Of a stretch of DNA of 7,407 nucleotides, positions 6,628 to 7,407 are shown in pieces (position 1 is the stretch's first letter; each line of letters opens with the position of its first letter). The notes beneath the pieces are model-generated. The model was not told where the DNA came from. It saw only the letters and a program-made list of their open reading frames with translations, and did not search any database. The stretch spans positions 1-7,407 of the forward strand of contig CAYURD010000152.1 in assembly GCA_964446865.1 (NCBI GenBank), written 5' to 3'. The DNA comes from Glaciecola sp964446865 (GTDB taxonomy: Bacteria; Pseudomonadota; Gammaproteobacteria; Enterobacterales; Alteromonadaceae). Made by a program: the position numbers and the translations under genes.

Positions 6628-6633
6628 ATCAAA

Positions 6634-7089
6634 ATGAGCGCATCGATAACTGCTGATACAAAACCAACTAACAAGAACCTAACATTTAGCATAAAACAAA
6701 CCCGCAAAAGCACTGGCTTAAAGAGTATCGATCAGCTAATTGCTCGCTATAACATTCAATTGCCAACATTGTTTGAAAACGCTATCGATAACGCATTTCA
6801 AAAAACCACAATGCTGTGTGGGCAAGACGAGCGAATAGACTTTATGAACTTACCTTATTGCATTTATAGAATCGTTAGCGACGCATCAGAGGATGAAAGA
6901 TTTACATTACATCGTTTTTATTTGCCGCATAAAAAAGGCGTACGATTTGCGACTTATTTAATAGATGAAAATGGCGATATGGTCGAAAGCGTCTGTTATC
7001 AAAGGAATATCAAGTATACCTCTGCTTTTAAAGTAATCCGCGCTGAGATTAATGCCCATACAATTTCGCAAGAAACACTTGCGGCTTAG
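6634..7089 (+). CDS. Hypothetical cytoplasmic protein, 151 residues
   Basis: I do not recognise this family. The protein has no signal peptide or membrane helix. The N-terminal 30 residues are polar and rich in Thr, Lys and Ser. A likely helical part (about 30-60, with SIDQLIARYNIQLPTLFENA) is followed by a probable beta-rich domain containing YCIYRIVSD, DERFTLHRFYLPHKKGVRFA and TYLIDENGDMVESV. It has three scattered cysteines and no known catalytic motif. The promoter at 6567-6594 and GAGGGG at 6622-6627 support expression as a single gene. A relic of a second, diverged copy lies at 5682-5765, so this is a multi-copy or mobile gene family and the block at residues 81-108 is its conserved part. 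The gene is followed by repeat DNA rather than a clear terminator. A transcriptional regulator or a mobile-element accessory protein is possible, but nothing shows it. Confidence 0.75.
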   Translation: MSASITADTKPTNKNLTFSIKQTRKSTGLKSIDQLIARYNIQLPTLFENAIDNAFQKTTMLCGQDERIDFMNLPYCIYRIVSDASEDERFTLHRFYLPHKKGVRFATYLIDENGDMVESVCYQRNIKYTSAFKVIRAEINAHTISQETLAA

Positions 7090-7125
7090 ATTTATATAAA
7101 GACGGATAATTAAGAAACCTACCTC

Positions 7126-7245
7126 GCTATTTTAACGTCATACCTGCTATTTCAACGTCATACCTGCTATTTCAACGTCATTCCTGCTATTTCAGCGTCA
7201 TTCCCGCTATTTCAGCGTCATTCCCGCTATTTCAGCGTCATTCCC
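7126..7245 (+). repeat. Six 20-bp tandem repeats leading into a REP
   Basis: Units begin at 7126, 7146, 7166, 7186, 7206 and 7226. The last three are identical (GCTATTTCAGCGTCATTCCC); unit 3 differs from them at two bases, unit 2 at three and unit 1 at four, a stepwise drift away from the REP. Each unit contains the first part of the REP (CGTCATTCCC), and the last runs straight into the intact hairpin. There are no variable spacers, so this is not CRISPR. It follows the 6634 gene by 36 bp. Confidence 0.9.
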
Positions 7246-7263
7246 GCGAAGGCGGGAACCTCC
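7236..7263 (+). repeat. Intact REP-type palindrome, plus orientation
   Basis: After CGTCA come TTCCCGC (7241-7247), a GAAG loop and GCGGGAA (7252-7258), a perfect 7-bp stem, then CCTCC. It shares its CGTCATTCCC entry and GAA-type loop with the left arm of the element at 77-185. It could also act as a transcript end or mRNA stabiliser for the 6634 gene (inference). Confidence 0.8.
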
Positions 7264-7323
7264 TTGGAACTGTTTGATGCTAATTAAGTTATTGTTTTAT
7301 AATGGTTTTCGTGAAAATCAACC

Positions 7324-7349
7324 AGATCCCCGCCTTCGCGAGGATGACG
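7324..7349 (-). repeat. Inverted partner REP, minus orientation
   Basis: Read on the minus strand it is CGTCATCCTCGC, a GAAG loop, then GCGGGGATCT, an inverted partner of the REP at 7236-7263 across a spacer of about 60 bp. On the minus strand its stem keeps pairing through a T-G wobble, while the plus strand would have a C-A mismatch. The pair resembles a BIME-type (paired REP) arrangement. The spacer 7264-7323 holds no gene, only the small hairpin TTTTCGTGAAAA near 7306-7317. Confidence 0.75.
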
Positions 7350-7407
7350 AGGAAGTCTTAAATTAAAATACTATGTGCCTTCGCGAGGATGACGAGGAAG
7401 TCTTAAA
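7332..7407. repeat. 31-bp exact direct repeat with 45-bp period
   Basis: Positions 7332-7362 and 7377-7407 are identical over 31 bases, beginning GCCTTCGCGAGGATGACGAG and ending AAGTCTTAAA. The first copy includes the loop and one arm of the minus-orientation REP plus its flank. The second lacks the CCCC part of the stem, so it cannot form the full hairpin, and it stops at the window edge, so the array may continue. Confidence 0.9.

Noticed and set aside
6607..6633. ATG at 6607 as the start of the hypothetical protein
   Set aside because: It is almost at the predicted transcription start and has no ribosome binding site, while ATG 6634 has GAGGGG at six bases.
7126..7245. Tandem array as a CRISPR
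   Set aside because: The 20-bp units abut one another with no unique spacers and blend into a REP hairpin; no cas genes are near.

Overview
The window looks like a marine gammaproteobacterial chromosome, most likely from Alteromonadales (inference). The clues are a secreted PL7 alginate lyase carrying carbohydrate-binding modules, AT-rich intergenic DNA, REP-type palindromes of the CGTCATTCCCGC...GCGGGAA kind, and a membrane-anchored AraC-type regulator. No rRNA, tRNA, CRISPR array, integrase or intact transposase was seen. Most genes stand alone rather than in operons.

Layout. Positions 1-66 may hold the 5' end of a minus-strand gene leaving the window. Positions 77-185 are a MITE-like inverted-repeat element whose two arms each carry an inner GAAA-loop hairpin. 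A 7-helix DUF2306 membrane protein (436-1251, minus) is divergent from a 7-helix AraC-type regulator (1505-2632, plus). The regulator is interrupted by one in-frame amber codon just before the second half of its DNA-binding domain, so it is called a pseudogene. A 684-bp AT-rich spacer follows. It contains two perfect palindromes sharing ATTGGT-NN-ACCAAT, the form of uronate-responsive GntR-family (UxuR/ExuR-like) operators, the second lying 22 bp before the start codon of the alginate lyase (3317-5590). The lyase has a Sec signal peptide, an N-terminal binding module, two CBM6 modules and a PL7 catalytic domain with all its signature motifs, and it ends at a strong terminator.

Downstream, a broken 84-bp fragment (5682-5765) matches the inside of the uncharacterised gene 6634-7089. 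Between the two lies a minus-strand gene (5793-6341) for a small exported protein made of two tandem phage-tail-collar-like repeats. The 6634 gene has a clear sigma70 promoter and ribosome binding site. The right end (7126-7407) is repeat DNA: six 20-bp tandem units that change stepwise into an intact REP hairpin, an inverted partner REP, and a 31-bp exact direct repeat running to the window edge.

Working together: the lyase is probably induced by uronates or alginate products through a GntR-type repressor encoded elsewhere (inference). The DUF2306/AraC pair may once have been a regulator and its target. The right half looks like an accessory, repeat-flanked region with gene duplication and decay. 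I found no convincing evidence of a wholly new multi-gene system. The most novel-looking signals are the covarying hairpins of the MITE, the graded tandem array that ends in a REP, and the exported double-collar protein.
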